Assembly: GCF_029212375.1 (NCBI RefSeq)
Contig: NZ_JARGNU010000007.1
Coordinates: 170,200-210,713, forward strand
DNA: 40,514 nt
DNA from: Zhongshania sp.
Lineage (GTDB): Bacteria; Pseudomonadota; Gammaproteobacteria; Pseudomonadales; Spongiibacteraceae
Reading direction: 5' to 3'
Positions within the stretch are counted from its first letter, which is position 1. Each line of letters begins with the position of its first letter. Positions 9,987 through 19,461 of this stretch are shown piece after piece. The notes beneath the pieces were generated by a model. The model was not told where the DNA came from and made no database searches. It saw only the letters and a list, made by a program, of their open reading frames with translations. The position numbers were made by a program, and so were the translations under genes.

Positions 9987-11690
9987 ATGGCTACGATAGA
10001 TCGCCGCGCCTACGCGGATATGTACGGGCCTACGGTAGGCGACCGCCTGCGCTTGGCAGACACCGAGTTGTGGATCTCGGTAGAGAAGGACTTCACTACC
10101 TACGGCGAAGAAGTGAAATTCGGTGGCGGCAAAGTCATTCGCGACGGCATGGGCCAGAGTCAGTTAGGCGGCGCCCATACCCCAGATACGGTGATTACCA
10201 ATGCATTGATATTGGATCACTGGGGCGTGGTTAAAGCCGATGTGGCGATAAAGGCCGGTCGAATTTGCGCCATTGGTAAAGCCGGTAATCCTGATATTCA
10301 GCCCAATGTCGATATTATTGTTGGTCCCTGCACCGAGGTGATTGCCGGTGAAGGTCAGATCTTAACCGCCGGTGCCATTGATTCGCACATCCACTTTATT
10401 TGCCCTCAGCAAATTGAAGAGGCCTTGATGAGCGGTGTGACCACTATGATCGGTGGTGGCACCGGCCCCGCGACCGGCACCAATGCCACCACCTGTACGC
10501 CGGGTGCTTGGCATATGGGCAAAATGCTGCAGGCCGCCGAGAGCTTTCCCATGAATTTGGGCTTTCTCGGCAAGGGCAACGCCAGTTTGCCAGATTCGCT
10601 GGAAGAGCAAATTAAAGCCGGTGCCATGGGCTTAAAGCTGCACGAAGATTGGGGCACCACCCCAGCGTCTATCGATTGTTGTTTAAGTGTGGCGGACAAA
10701 TACGATGTGCAGGTGGCAATCCACACCGACACCCTGAATGAGTCGGGTTTTGTCGAAGACACTCTCGCCGCCTTTAAGGGCCGCACCATTCATACCTATC
10801 ACACCGAAGGTGCTGGTGGCGGTCATGCGCCGGATATTATCAAAGCCTGCGGCGCGGCCAATGTGCTGCCGTCATCGACTAATCCAACGCGGCCTTATAC
10901 GGTGAACACCGTGGATGAGCATTTGGACATGCTCATGGTCTGTCACCATCTCGACCCGAATATTCCCGAAGACGTGGCCTTTGCCGATTCCCGCATTCGC
11001 AAGGAAACCATTGCCGCTGAAGATATTCTGCACGACCTTGGTGCCTTCTCGATGATTGCCTCCGACTCCCAAGCTATGGGCCGAGTCGGCGAAGTGGTGT
11101 GTCGCACTTGGCAGACTGCTCACAAAATGAAAGTGCAGCGCGGCCCGCTGGCAGAAGACAGCGCAGATAATGATAATTTCCGCGCCCGTCGTTATATCGC
11201 CAAATACACGATTAATCCGGCCATTGCCCACGGTATTAGCCATGAGGTGGGTTCTATTGAAGTAGGCAAGCTTGCCGATTTGGTGTTGTGGAAACCAGCG
11301 TTCTTCGGCATTAAACCCGCCATGATTATTAAAGGCGGCGCTATTGCCGCCGCGCCCATGGGCGATCCCAATGCCTCTATTCCCACGCCGCAGCCAGTGC
11401 ATTACCGGATGATGTTCGGCGCCTATGGTAAAGCCTGTGTGCAGACCTCGGTGAGTTTTGTTAGCCAAGCCGCGATTGATGCTGATATTGGCAGCGCACT
11501 GGGTTTAGATCGCCCGCTAGTCGCAGTGAAAAACTGCCGCAATGTGACCAAGGCCGATATGGTCTTGAACAATTATCAGCCAGTGATGGAAGTAGACCCC
11601 GATACTTATGAGGTGCGCGCCGATGGTCAGCTACTCATTTGCGAACCGGCCACCGAACTGCCCTTGGCTCAGCGCTATTGTTTGTTTTGA
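9987..11690 (+). CDS. ureC: Urease subunit alpha (catalytic)
   Basis: 567 residues, the standard length. Active-site residues are all present. HIH at 134-136 binds nickel. Lys217 in GLKLHEDWG is the carbamylated bridging lysine. [14 protein letters not shown] and [15 protein letters not shown] supply more ligands. Cys319-His320 in MVCHHLDP form the mobile flap. Asp360 in [12 protein letters not shown] completes the dinickel site. The enzyme hydrolyses urea to ammonia and carbamate. Nothing suggests inactivation. Translation starts at ATG 9987, 8 bp after AAGGAG. Confidence 0.99.
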   Translation: MATIDRRAYADMYGPTVGDRLRLADTELWISVEKDFTTYGEEVKFGGGKVIRDGMGQSQLGGAHTPDTVITNALILDHWGVVKADVAIKAGRICAIGKAGNPDIQPNVDIIVGPCTEVIAGEGQILTAGAIDSHIHFICPQQIEEALMSGVTTMIGGGTGPATGTNATTCTPGAWHMGKMLQAAESFPMNLGFLGKGNASLPDSLEEQIKAGAMGLKLHEDWGTTPASIDCCLSVADKYDVQVAIHTDTLNESGFVEDTLAAFKGRTIHTYHTEGAGGGHAPDIIKACGAANVLPSSTNPTRPYTVNTVDEHLDMLMVCHHLDPNIPEDVAFADSRIRKETIAAEDILHDLGAFSMIASDSQAMGRVGEVVCRTWQTAHKMKVQRGPLAEDSADNDNFRARRYIAKYTINPAIAHGISHEVGSIEVGKLADLVLWKPAFFGIKPAMIIKGGAIAAAPMGDPNASIPTPQPVHYRMMFGAYGKACVQTSVSFVSQAAIDADIGSALGLDRPLVAVKNCRNVTKADMVLNNYQPVMEVDPDTYEVRADGQLLICEPATELPLAQRYCLF

Positions 11691-11742
11691 TTTGCTAGTT
11701 CTAATTAGTTGAGAAAAATTAATTTTAATTTGGAAGTAAGTG

Positions 11743-12210
11743 ATGCTTGAGTGTTTTGAGGTAGCAAGTGAGGGCCAGGGTTTAGCGCCAGAAATGAGTA
11801 TTGTGCTGAACTATCAAGATCGGCAGCGCAGTCGTTTCCGCGGTAAAACTCGCTGCGGCCAGGATTTGTCTTGGTATATTGAGCGGGGTCAGGTGCTTGC
11901 CGATGGCGATATTTTAATTGCTAAAAGCGGCGAGAAAATTTCTGTGGTGGCCGCTAAGGAAACGTTGTCGATTGTGCGCACCGATGATGCCTTATTGTTT
12001 GCGCGGGCCGCCTACCACCTAGGCAATCGTCATGTGCCCTTGCAGATTGATGCGGGGGAATTGCGCTATCAACACGACCATGTGCTGGACGATATGCTGC
12101 GCGGCTTAGGTTTAGACGTTCAAGTTGGCGAAAAGCCCTTCCACCCCGAGAACGGCGCCTATCACAATAGCGGCGCGGGCAGTATTCACAGCCACCATCA
12201 TCATGACTAG
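11743..12210 (+). CDS. ureE: Urease accessory protein UreE (nickel metallochaperone)
   Basis: 155 residues. ATG 11743 is chosen over GTG 11740 because GGAAG (11732-11736) is then 6 bp away. The N-terminal domain has FRGKTRCGQDLSWYIERGQVLADGDIL. The C-terminal metal-binding domain has FARAAYHLGNRHVPLQI and HDHVLDDMLRGLGL. The extreme C-terminus is His-rich (SIHSHHHHD), a nickel-storage tail as in Klebsiella UreE. UreE delivers nickel to UreG. It overlaps ureF by 8 bp, implying coupled translation. Confidence 0.96.
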   Translation: MLECFEVASEGQGLAPEMSIVLNYQDRQRSRFRGKTRCGQDLSWYIERGQVLADGDILIAKSGEKISVVAAKETLSIVRTDDALLFARAAYHLGNRHVPLQIDAGELRYQHDHVLDDMLRGLGLDVQVGEKPFHPENGAYHNSGAGSIHSHHHHD

Positions 12211-12871
12211 TCCATTACTGCATTTAATGCATCTCGTTAGTCCTGCCTTGCCGGTGGGGGCTTATGCCTACTCTCAGGGTTTGGAGTATGCGGTTGAGCG
12301 AGGCTGGGTTAAGAGTTTGGCGGGCGCAGAAGATTGGATTGGCGAGGTGTTAAGCCACAGCTTGGGTGGTTTAGATTTACCTGTCTTACAGCGTTTGCAT
12401 ATGGCATGGCAGGCTGGCGCCCTGGAGGACGTCGCCTATTGGAATGACTATTTACAGGCGGCGCGTGAATCCAAGGAATTGTTATTAGAAGACGTGCAAA
12501 TGGGCGAAGCTCTGCTGCGCTTATTAGTGTCTTTAGAAGTGCCAAATGCTTTGGCTTGGCCCAAAGGCGTGGCGGTAAGTTTTGCCACGGTATTCGCCTT
12601 GGCGGCTCAGCATTGGCACGTTGACAGTGACGACGCGCTCAGCGGTTTTGCCTGGAGCTGGTTAGAGAATCAGGTGGCGGCGGCCATTAAATTAGTGCCG
12701 CTGGGTCAGACCGACGGCCAGCGTTTGCTGCTGTCTTTAATGCCGGCACTGGAAGCCAGCGTAGCGGCGGCCAAATCTCGGCACGACGATGCTCTCGGTG
12801 TTGGTTTGCCAGGCTTGGCAATGGCCTCGGCTCAGCACGAAACCCAGTATTCACGTTTGTTTCGATCATAG
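12203..12871 (+). CDS. ureF: Urease accessory protein UreF
   Basis: 222 residues from ATG 12203, which overlaps the end of ureE (ATGACTAG). The longer reading frame back to 12125 lies inside ureE and is not the start. Family marks are [26 protein letters not shown] near the N-terminus, then [18 protein letters not shown] and [20 protein letters not shown]. UreF sits between UreD and UreG in the urease activation complex and is thought to check that nickel is delivered correctly. ureG follows after 32 bp. Confidence 0.95.
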   Translation: MTSPLLHLMHLVSPALPVGAYAYSQGLEYAVERGWVKSLAGAEDWIGEVLSHSLGGLDLPVLQRLHMAWQAGALEDVAYWNDYLQAARESKELLLEDVQMGEALLRLLVSLEVPNALAWPKGVAVSFATVFALAAQHWHVDSDDALSGFAWSWLENQVAAAIKLVPLGQTDGQRLLLSLMPALEASVAAAKSRHDDALGVGLPGLAMASAQHETQYSRLFRS

Positions 12872-12903
12872 AATTTGTTATTCATTATTTGTGGAGTGTT
12901 TAT

Positions 12904-13515
12904 ATGAAAAAGCCTGCATTGCGGCTTGGCATTGGTGGCCCAGTAGGTTCTGGTAAAACCGCGCTGGTGAAAACCCTGTGTGCGGAGTTGCGCGAGCGCT
13001 TCGACATCGCGGTCATCACCAACGATATCTACACCCGTGAAGACGCCGAGTTTTTGCTGCGCCACGAGGTGCTGGATCAAGAGCGGATTCTCGGCGTGGA
13101 AACTGGCGGCTGCCCCCACACCGCAATCCGCGAAGACGCCTCGATGAATTTGTCAGCAGTGGCTGAACTCAGTGGCCGCTTTCCCGATTTAGACTTAATC
13201 ATGATCGAGAGCGGCGGCGACAATCTGGCGGCAACGTTTAGCCCAGAGTTGTCGGATTTAACCATCTATGTGATCGACGTTTCTGCTGGAGACAAAATCC
13301 CCCGCAAAGGCGGCCCGGGTATTACGCGCTCAGATTTATTGATTATTAATAAAACCGATTTGGCTCCCTTGGTGGGCGCCGATCTTGGCGTGATGGATCG
13401 CGATGCCAAGCGCATGCGTGGCGACAAGCCCTTTATTTTTAGCAATTTAAAAGATGGCAGCGGCGTTGCCGAGATTGTTAAATTTATTATTGAGCAGGGC
13501 ATGCTCGGGGCGTGA
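12904..13515 (+). CDS. ureG: Urease accessory GTPase UreG
   Basis: 203 residues from ATG 12904 (GGAG 7 bp upstream). P-loop GPVGSGKT is at residues 12-19. The switch region [15 protein letters not shown] is followed by the nickel-binding Cys-Pro-His in [17 protein letters not shown], then [19 protein letters not shown] and the guanine-specificity motif INKTDLAP. UreG hydrolyses GTP to drive nickel insertion and carbamylation of UreC Lys217. All motifs are intact. Confidence 0.98.
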   Translation: MKKPALRLGIGGPVGSGKTALVKTLCAELRERFDIAVITNDIYTREDAEFLLRHEVLDQERILGVETGGCPHTAIREDASMNLSAVAELSGRFPDLDLIMIESGGDNLAATFSPELSDLTIYVIDVSAGDKIPRKGGPGITRSDLLIINKTDLAPLVGADLGVMDRDAKRMRGDKPFIFSNLKDGSGVAEIVKFIIEQGMLGA

Positions 13516-13532
13516 GTTAAGGAGGCTCGGCT

Positions 13533-14156
13533 TTGATAACAACGGAATTGGCGCCACTATTAAGTATGTTATTACTCGGCTTTGCGGCGGGGGTGGCGCA
13601 CGCCTTTGACGCCGACCACCTTGCTGCCGTGAGTGGTATGAGTAGCCGTGACAACGGCCGACACAGCCTGCGTTTTGCGGTGCACTGGGGCTTGGGTCAC
13701 GGCTTGGCGGTCATCGTGGTGGCAAGCGTGGTGCTGTTGGCTGGCGCGGCGATTCCTGTGCAGTTTAGTGCGTTTGCCGAATCTTTGGTGGCGTGGATGT
13801 TAATTGTGATTGGCGGCCTGAGTTTTTATCACTTATGGCGACAACATCATCGCCATGATTCAAAACAGGGCGTTGGTCCCTCGGCAGTGTGGGTTGGCTT
13901 GGTCCATGGTAGTGCGGGTTCGGCGCCGCTATTAGCGGTGATTCCAGCTGCGGGCATGGCTAGTCCGGCATTGGGTATGCTGCATGTTTTAGTATTTAAT
14001 TTTGGTTTGATCACAGCTATGGCTGGCGTTGGGATCGCCTTGCGTGGCGGGCTTTCTAGCTTGGGTCGCTACCATTACGGGGTGCAGCGTTCACTGCAAT
14101 CCTTGTTTGCGGTGTCGGCCATGGGCTTTGGCGTTTTTTTACTTCTCAATAACTAA
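13533..14156 (+). CDS. UreH-type nickel permease (NicO/NiCoT-like)
   Basis: 207 residues starting at TTG 13533, supported by a strong AAGGAGG (13519-13525) 7 bp upstream. About six hydrophobic helices are visible. The first contains HAFDADHLAAVSGMSS, matching the HX4DH metal signature of nickel/cobalt permeases. HWGLGHGLAV and GLVHGSAGSAPLL follow, with a His-rich loop RQHHRHDSK between. Such transporters bring in nickel for urease. The end-of-operon position after ureG, with only 17 bp between, fits that role. The symbol ureH is also used for UreD, so I leave it blank. Metal specificity is inferred from context. Confidence 0.87.
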   Translation: MITTELAPLLSMLLLGFAAGVAHAFDADHLAAVSGMSSRDNGRHSLRFAVHWGLGHGLAVIVVASVVLLAGAAIPVQFSAFAESLVAWMLIVIGGLSFYHLWRQHHRHDSKQGVGPSAVWVGLVHGSAGSAPLLAVIPAAGMASPALGMLHVLVFNFGLITAMAGVGIALRGGLSSLGRYHYGVQRSLQSLFAVSAMGFGVFLLLNN

Positions 14157-14187
14157 AATCCCTTCTTTGCCATTCTTTGGTGCTTGC

Positions 14188-14202
14188 GCACAGTAATTGT
14201 GC
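14188..14202 (+). promoter_or_regulatory. Probable NtrC-binding palindrome upstream of urtA
   Basis: GCAC-AGTAATT-GTGC: a 15-bp dyad matching GCACC-N5-GGTGC at 8 of 10 defined bases. It lies about 125-140 bp upstream of the predicted sigma-54 transcription start, a normal distance for an NtrC enhancer. Confidence 0.5.
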
Positions 14203-14300
14203 GTTGCTTTGCACGCGCAAAAGGCCGGCAGCATCGCTGTTGGCATCAAAACATAACACCGCTTCCCGCAAAGCCCTGCAAATGCCCGCTTTTAGCCGAT

Positions 14301-14316
14301 TGGCACCATTTCTGCT
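14301..14316 (+). promoter_or_regulatory. Sigma-54 promoter for urtABCDE
   Basis: TGGCAC-CATTT-CTGCT: perfect -24 box, -12 box with one mismatch (C for T), and GG-N10-GC spacing kept (14302-14303 and 14314-14315). Transcription would start near 14327, about 80 bp before urtA. With the NtrC-like dyad upstream, this points to nitrogen-limitation control of urea uptake. No clear gene or terminator is visible in the rest of 14157-14408. Confidence 0.75.
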
Positions 14317-14408
14317 AATACCCGTGGGTAGAATTGCCAGGGTCCGTTGAGCAATCGCAGTGAGATTGAATTAATTAGCGGTATAAAAATAGAGTTAGGG
14401 AGCACAAC

Positions 14409-15725
14409 ATGAAAACAAAATCATCCATCAAGGCCTTCGCTAAACACAGCAGTATTGTGTTGGCGGCAGCGACGTTGTCGCTAAGCGCCTCGATAGCCCA
14501 AGCCGCAGACACCATTAAAGTCGGTGTTTTGCATTCTTTATCAGGCACCATGGCGATCAGTGAAACCACACTGAAAGACACCGTACTGATGTTGATTGAC
14601 GAGCAAAACAAAAAAGGCGGCCTGCTGGGCAAAAAATTAGAGGCGGTGGTAGTTGACCCCGCTTCTAACTGGCCACTGTTTGCCGAAAAAACCAAAGAGC
14701 TTTTAGAGAAAGATAAGGTTGATGTTATTTTTGGTTGCTGGACTTCGGTATCGCGTAAATCGGTACTGCCCGTCATTGAAGAATTAAACGGCTTGTTGTT
14801 TTACCCCGTTCAGTACGAAGGTGAAGAGTCGTCTAAAAACGTTTTCTATACCGGTGCAGCGCCCAATCAGCAAGCCATACCTGCCGTTGATTACTTGATG
14901 AGCGAAGGCGGCGGTTCGGTTAAACGCTGGGTATTGGCGGGAACCGACTACGTTTATCCGCGCACAACCAACAAAATTCTTGAAGCCTACCTGAAAAGCA
15001 AAGGTGTGGCTGAAAAAGACATCATGATCAATTACACACCTTTCGGTCACTCCGACTGGCAGACTATTGTTTCTGATATTAAGAAATTCGGTTCGCAAGG
15101 CAAAAAAACCGCGGTGGTTTCAACTATCAATGGTGATGCTAACGTGCCGTTCTACAAAGAGCTGGCTAACCAAGGCTTGTCTGCAGAAGACATTCCGGTG
15201 GTGGCGTTCTCGGTAGGTGAAGAGGAGTTGTCTGGCTTTGATACTGGCCCATTGGTTGGTCATCTCGCCGCATGGAATTACTTCATGAGCGCCGATGCTG
15301 AAGCCAACGATGCCTTCATTGATAAATGGCTGGCGTATATCGGCGATCCAAAACGCGTCACCAATGACCCAATGGAAGCCACTTATATTGGTTTTAATAT
15401 GTGGGTGAAGGCGGTAGAAAAAGCCAAGACCACTAAAGTCGATAAAGTACACGATGCTCTGATCGGAATTAGTGTTCCGAATTTGACTGGCGGCGTGGCT
15501 ACTATGCTACCCAACCACCACCTGACCAAGCCGGTGCTAATTGGTGAGATTCAAGAAAACGGCCAGTTCGATATCGTATGGCAAACCGAGGCCGCTGTGC
15601 CTGGTGATGCGTGGACTGACTTCCTGCCAGAGAGCGCTAAGCTTGAAGCAGATTGGCAGAATCCGAAAATCATGTGCGGTAACTACAATACCGAAACCAA
15701 GAAGTGCTCAGGTCAAAACTACTAG
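14409..15725 (+). CDS. urtA: Urea ABC transporter substrate-binding protein
   Basis: 438 residues. The signal peptide ends ASIAQA (about residue 32). The mature part begins ADTIKVGVLHSLSGTMAISETTLKDTVLMLIDEQNKKGGLLGKKLE. Typical UrtA features are DPASNWPLFAEKTKELL, FGCWTSVSRKSVLPV, LFYPVQYEGEESSKNVFYTGA and PRTTNKIL. The C-terminal MEATYIGFNMW and PEIQ-like GEIQENGQFDIVW are also in place. It binds urea in the periplasm and hands it to UrtBC. AGGGAG at 14397-14402 supports ATG 14409. A terminator-like hairpin separates it from urtB, expected to give more binding protein than permease. Confidence 0.97.
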   Translation: MKTKSSIKAFAKHSSIVLAAATLSLSASIAQAADTIKVGVLHSLSGTMAISETTLKDTVLMLIDEQNKKGGLLGKKLEAVVVDPASNWPLFAEKTKELLEKDKVDVIFGCWTSVSRKSVLPVIEELNGLLFYPVQYEGEESSKNVFYTGAAPNQQAIPAVDYLMSEGGGSVKRWVLAGTDYVYPRTTNKILEAYLKSKGVAEKDIMINYTPFGHSDWQTIVSDIKKFGSQGKKTAVVSTINGDANVPFYKELANQGLSAEDIPVVAFSVGEEELSGFDTGPLVGHLAAWNYFMSADAEANDAFIDKWLAYIGDPKRVTNDPMEATYIGFNMWVKAVEKAKTTKVDKVHDALIGISVPNLTGGVATMLPNHHLTKPVLIGEIQENGQFDIVWQTEAAVPGDAWTDFLPESAKLEADWQNPKIMCGNYNTETKKCSGQNY

Positions 15726-15753
15726 GTCTTCTTAGCGAGTTCGCTCGCTGAAT

Positions 15754-15780
15754 AAAAGAAGTTCCCCCGGACTTCTTTTT
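15754..15780 (+). terminator. Hairpin after urtA (attenuating terminator)
   Basis: AAAAGAAGT (15754-15762) pairs with ACTTCTTTT (15771-15779) around a C-rich loop, leading straight into a T run. As the rest of the urt operon lies beyond, partial read-through is likely. Confidence 0.7.
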
Positions 15781-15787
15781 CAAAAAG

Positions 15788-15819
15788 ATGCCTCGTCATG
15801 CCATGGTGTGACGGGGCAT
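15788..15819 (+). other. Second hairpin in the urtA-urtB spacer
   Basis: ATGCC-t-CGTCA pairs with TGACG-g-GGCAT, with an 11-base loop. There is no T tract, so it is not a second terminator. It may stabilise the 5' end of the urtB mRNA or the 3' end of urtA mRNA. Confidence 0.45.
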
Positions 15820-15840
15820 TAATTGTAAATGGATGTTTCA

Positions 15841-17520
15841 ATGAAACTGAATCACACCTATACGTATTCCGTATTCCGATTTTTATTACTTTGCCTAGTC
15901 ATTTGTCTGCCTATGCAAAGCACTGCTGCGCCGATTGCGACAGCAAGCCAAAACGAATTAAGAGATAAAGATGCTTCGCTGCTGCTGAATGAACTCATTA
16001 CTGTAAAAAGTACCAGTGACAAAGTGAACTTGATTAATTTAATCGCGAGCTCTGATTTGTCCCAGCGGGTTGCGGTACTCGAGGCTCTGCAGGCGGGTGA
16101 TTTGTACTACACCAAAAAAGGGCGTCAGCTGGTGTACGCCCATAGTAACGCCGACGGCTACAGTGCGGTGGCGGTAATTAGTGGTGAAGACCTTGGCGTG
16201 GTAGGTAGCCGAGCGGTGCGCAAGATCAGTATTAATAATGAGCTGCGCACAGTGTTGCGCGGCGTGCTGGCTGAAATTGCACTGCGCAGTGACGATACTG
16301 CAGTGCGCTTACAGGCGGCTAAAAATTTGGTGCGCAGCCCGTCACCGGAATTTTTGCACGCTATTGAACGTGCACTCTTAATGGAAACTGATGCCAAGGT
16401 AATCGAATCTCTGAGACTTGCCGCGGCAATGGTGAATTTAAATTCGGATGAGCAGGTATTGCGTTTAGAGGCCATCGAATCTTTTCGCGGCACCCTCGAC
16501 AGCGATGCCATGTCGATTCTTGCCGCCATGCAGCTAACCGATAGCGACGGAAACTACACCGAAAAAGACGACTTGGTAAGGGAGTCGGCTGCTGCCGTGT
16601 TAAAGGAAATGCGCAGCGAAGCAAAAATTTACAAATTAATTGAGAATACGTTTTTTGGCTTGAGCTTAGGGTCGGTGCTGTTACTTACCGCCGTGGGCTT
16701 GGCGATCACCTTTGGGGTTATGGGTGTTATTAATATGGCCCACGGCGAAATGATGATGCTGGGAGCGTACACCACCTACGTTATTCAATTACTGATGCCG
16801 AACTATATTGATTACTCGATTATTGTCGCCATTCCCGCTGCCTTTATAGTGTCGGGTTTAGTGGGGATTGTGATAGAGCGCGGCATTATTCGCCATTTGT
16901 ACGGACGCCCCTTAGAAACCTTGTTGGCTACCTTCGGTGTGAGCTTGATTTTACAGCAGGCGGTGCGCAGTATTTTCTCGCCCCTAAATAAATCGGTTAC
17001 CGCGCCAAGTTGGCTCAGTGGCTCCCTAGAAATTAATGGCGCCTTATCGCTGACCTATAACCGCCTTTATATCATCGCTTTCAGTTTAATCGTGCTATTG
17101 CTGCTGGTGTTTTTGTTAAAGAAAACCTTTGTGGGTTTGCAGATGCGCGCCGTTACGCAAAACCGCGCCATGGCGAACTCCATGGGCATACGCACGGGCT
17201 GGGTGGACGCCTTAACCTTTGGTTTAGGTTCAGGTATTGCAGGTATTGCCGGAGTGGCCTTGAGTCAGCTCACCAATGTCGGTCCCAACCTAGGTCAGTC
17301 ATATATTATCGACTCCTTTATGGTGGTGGTGTTTGGCGGGGTGGGTAATTTATTTGGCACTTTCTTCGCGGCGATGAGCCTCGGGGTAGCCAATAAATTC
17401 TTGGAACCCTTTGCCGGTGCGGTACTGGCAAAGATCTTTGTGCTGGTGTTCATCATTATGTTTATTCAGTGGCGACCTCGCGGTTTGTTCGCTCTTAAAG
17501 GCCGCTCGGTAGAGGATTAA
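15841..17520 (+). CDS. urtB: Urea ABC transporter permease UrtB
   Basis: 559 residues from ATG 15841; ATG 15829 is also possible, and neither has a good Shine-Dalgarno. Residues about 1-30 are a signal peptide (FLLLCLVICLPMQSTAA). About 240 residues of periplasmic helical, HEAT-like repeats follow (LRSDDTAVRLQAAKNLVRSPSPEF, LRLAAAMVNLNSDEQVLRLEAI). Then comes a LivH-type permease with about eight helices (FGVMGVINMAHGEMMMLGAYTTYVIQ, LETLLATFGVSLILQQAVR, RAVTQNRAMANSMGIRT). The extended N-terminus is common in proteobacterial UrtB. With UrtC it forms the inner-membrane channel. Confidence 0.94.
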   Translation: MKLNHTYTYSVFRFLLLCLVICLPMQSTAAPIATASQNELRDKDASLLLNELITVKSTSDKVNLINLIASSDLSQRVAVLEALQAGDLYYTKKGRQLVYAHSNADGYSAVAVISGEDLGVVGSRAVRKISINNELRTVLRGVLAEIALRSDDTAVRLQAAKNLVRSPSPEFLHAIERALLMETDAKVIESLRLAAAMVNLNSDEQVLRLEAIESFRGTLDSDAMSILAAMQLTDSDGNYTEKDDLVRESAAAVLKEMRSEAKIYKLIENTFFGLSLGSVLLLTAVGLAITFGVMGVINMAHGEMMMLGAYTTYVIQLLMPNYIDYSIIVAIPAAFIVSGLVGIVIERGIIRHLYGRPLETLLATFGVSLILQQAVRSIFSPLNKSVTAPSWLSGSLEINGALSLTYNRLYIIAFSLIVLLLLVFLLKKTFVGLQMRAVTQNRAMANSMGIRTGWVDALTFGLGSGIAGIAGVALSQLTNVGPNLGQSYIIDSFMVVVFGGVGNLFGTFFAAMSLGVANKFLEPFAGAVLAKIFVLVFIIMFIQWRPRGLFALKGRSVED

Positions 17521-17526
17521 TTGACC

Positions 17527-18681
17527 ATGCTGAATACAAAAATATTTGAACGCAGTGCCATTGGCCGTTTATTGCTAGCAGATAAAGCGGGTAGCTATTT
17601 GTTAATGGTGTTGTTTGCCGCCATGGTGCTGGTGCCGCTGTGTAATTTGCTAATGCCCGAGGGCAGTTTTTTACATATACCCACCTATATTGTCGTGCTA
17701 CTGGGCAAGTATCTCTGCTATGCCTTGCTTGCCTTGGCGCTGGATTTAATCTGGGGTTATTGCGGTATTTTAAGTCTCGGCCACGGTGCATTTTTTGCAC
17801 TCGGTGGCTACGCCATGGGTATGCATTTAATGCGGCAGATCGGTGAGCGCGGCGTGTATGGCAATGCCGATTTGCCCGACTTTATGGTGTTTTTGAACTG
17901 GACGGAGCTGCCCTGGTATTGGTATGGCTTTGATAGCTTCTTCTTCTCTATGTTTATGGTAGCCATGGTGCCTGCGGCGCTGGCCTTTGTGTTTGGCTGG
18001 CTGGCGTTTCGTTCGCGAGTAACCGGCGTGTATTTGTCGATTATCACCCAAGCCATGACCTACGCTTTGCTGCTGGCTTTCTTCCGCAATGATATGGGCT
18101 TTGGCGGCAATAATGGCCTCACCGATTTTAAAGACATTCTCGGCTTTAATTTGCAGTCAGATATCACCCGCTGTGTATTGTTCGCCTTGTCGGCATTAAG
18201 CGTGATGCTCGCCTATATTTTGTGCCGCGCGATTGTGAGCAGTAAATACGGTCGGGTGTTGGTGGCAATACGCGATGCCGAAAGTCGCACACGCTTTATG
18301 GGTTATCGGGTTGAGCATTTTAAGCTCTTTGTGTTTGTGGTGTCGGCAATATTGGCTGGCATTGCGGGTGCTTTGTATGTACCTCAGGTCGGTATTATCA
18401 ACCCCGGCGAGTTTGGGCCAATCAATTCTATTGAGATTGTTATTTGGGTCGCGATCGGTGGCCGCGGCACATTGTTTGGCGCGGTGATTGGTGCGGCGGC
18501 AGTGAACTATGCCAAAACCTATTTCACCGGTGCCTTCCCAGAAGTGTGGCTGTTTATGTTGGGCGCCCTGTTTGTTATTAGCACCCTGTATTTACCTAAA
18601 GGCATCGTGGGTGTGGTTAAACAATTACAAGATCGTCGCGCTGAGCGCAACGCGCCGACATCGCAAGGAGCAGAGTCATGA
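17527..18681 (+). CDS. urtC: Urea ABC transporter permease UrtC
   Basis: 384 residues from ATG 17527. TTG 17521, directly after the urtB stop and 5 bp from AGAGG, would add two residues and cannot be excluded. LivM-type permease: LDLIWGYCGILSLGHGAFFALGGYAMGMHL, SIITQAMTYALLLAFFRNDMGFGGNNGLTDF, VAIRDAESRTRFMGYRVEHFKLFVFVVSAILAGIAGALY and the EAA-like VIWVAIGGRGTLFGAVIGA. The GGNNGLTDF loop is characteristic of UrtC. Its TGA overlaps the ATG of urtD (ATGA). Confidence 0.95.
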   Translation: MLNTKIFERSAIGRLLLADKAGSYLLMVLFAAMVLVPLCNLLMPEGSFLHIPTYIVVLLGKYLCYALLALALDLIWGYCGILSLGHGAFFALGGYAMGMHLMRQIGERGVYGNADLPDFMVFLNWTELPWYWYGFDSFFFSMFMVAMVPAALAFVFGWLAFRSRVTGVYLSIITQAMTYALLLAFFRNDMGFGGNNGLTDFKDILGFNLQSDITRCVLFALSALSVMLAYILCRAIVSSKYGRVLVAIRDAESRTRFMGYRVEHFKLFVFVVSAILAGIAGALYVPQVGIINPGEFGPINSIEIVIWVAIGGRGTLFGAVIGAAAVNYAKTYFTGAFPEVWLFMLGALFVISTLYLPKGIVGVVKQLQDRRAERNAPTSQGAES

Positions 18682-19457
18682 GTGCGGTGGTAAAAAGTCC
18701 GGGCTTTCACAGCTCAGAATTGCAGAGCATGTTGTATCTCAATGGTGTGACCAAAAGCTTTGATGGCTTTAAAGCGATTAATAATTTGTCTTTAGATATT
18801 GCGCCCGGCGAATTGCGCGCAATTATCGGCCCTAACGGCGCGGGCAAAAGCACGATGATGGATATTATTACCGGCAAAACGCGGCCCGATTCTGGACAGG
18901 TGCGTTTTAAGGACAGTATCGATCTTACTCAATATGACGAAGCCGACATTGCCAATTTGGGCATTGGTCGTAAATTCCAAAAGCCCACGGTCATTGAAAC
19001 CCTCACCGTTTGGGAAAATGTAGAGCTGGCGCTGGCTGGCACTCGCAGTGTGATTCGCGCGCTCTGGCATAAGTTAAGTAGTGAGCAGGGTGACCGGATA
19101 AATGAAGTGATTAAACTGGTCGGCTTGAAAGCCAAAGCGGCGGAGCTGGCGGGCAGTCTTTCACACGGTCAAAAGCAGTGGTTGGAAATTGGTATGTTGA
19201 TTGTGCAGGGGCCGGAACTCTTACTGGTCGACGAGCCAGCAGCGGGCATGACCGATCAAGAAACCATGGAAACCGCAGCGCTATTAAAAGAAATTAACCG
19301 CGAGCACACCATTGTGGTGGTCGAACATGACATGGACTTCATCAAAGCCTTAGACAGCAAGGTCACGGTGCTGCACGAAGGCAGTGTGTTGGCTGAAGGT
19401 CGTTTAGAGGTGGTGTCGGCCAATCCGCGGGTGATTGAAGTGTATTTAGGACGTTAA
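18678..19457 (+). CDS. urtD: Urea ABC transporter ATPase UrtD
   Basis: 259 residues. Walker A GPNGAGKST is at residues 51-59; the signature is LSHGQKQWLEI (H replacing the usual G, as is typical of UrtD); Walker B is LLLVDEPAAGMTD; the switch His is in VVVEHDMDF. LivG-type ATPase. It starts in a 4-bp ATGA overlap with urtC with AAGGAG upstream, so the two are translationally coupled. It energises urea import on the cytoplasmic side with UrtE. Confidence 0.96.
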   Translation: MSAVVKSPGFHSSELQSMLYLNGVTKSFDGFKAINNLSLDIAPGELRAIIGPNGAGKSTMMDIITGKTRPDSGQVRFKDSIDLTQYDEADIANLGIGRKFQKPTVIETLTVWENVELALAGTRSVIRALWHKLSSEQGDRINEVIKLVGLKAKAAELAGSLSHGQKQWLEIGMLIVQGPELLLVDEPAAGMTDQETMETAALLKEINREHTIVVVEHDMDFIKALDSKVTVLHEGSVLAEGRLEVVSANPRVIEVYLGR

Positions 19458-19461
19458 GACT

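Noticed and set aside
12125-12202. Upstream extension of ureF
   Set aside because: It lies within ureE in another frame; ATG 12203 begins directly before the conserved UreF N-terminus.
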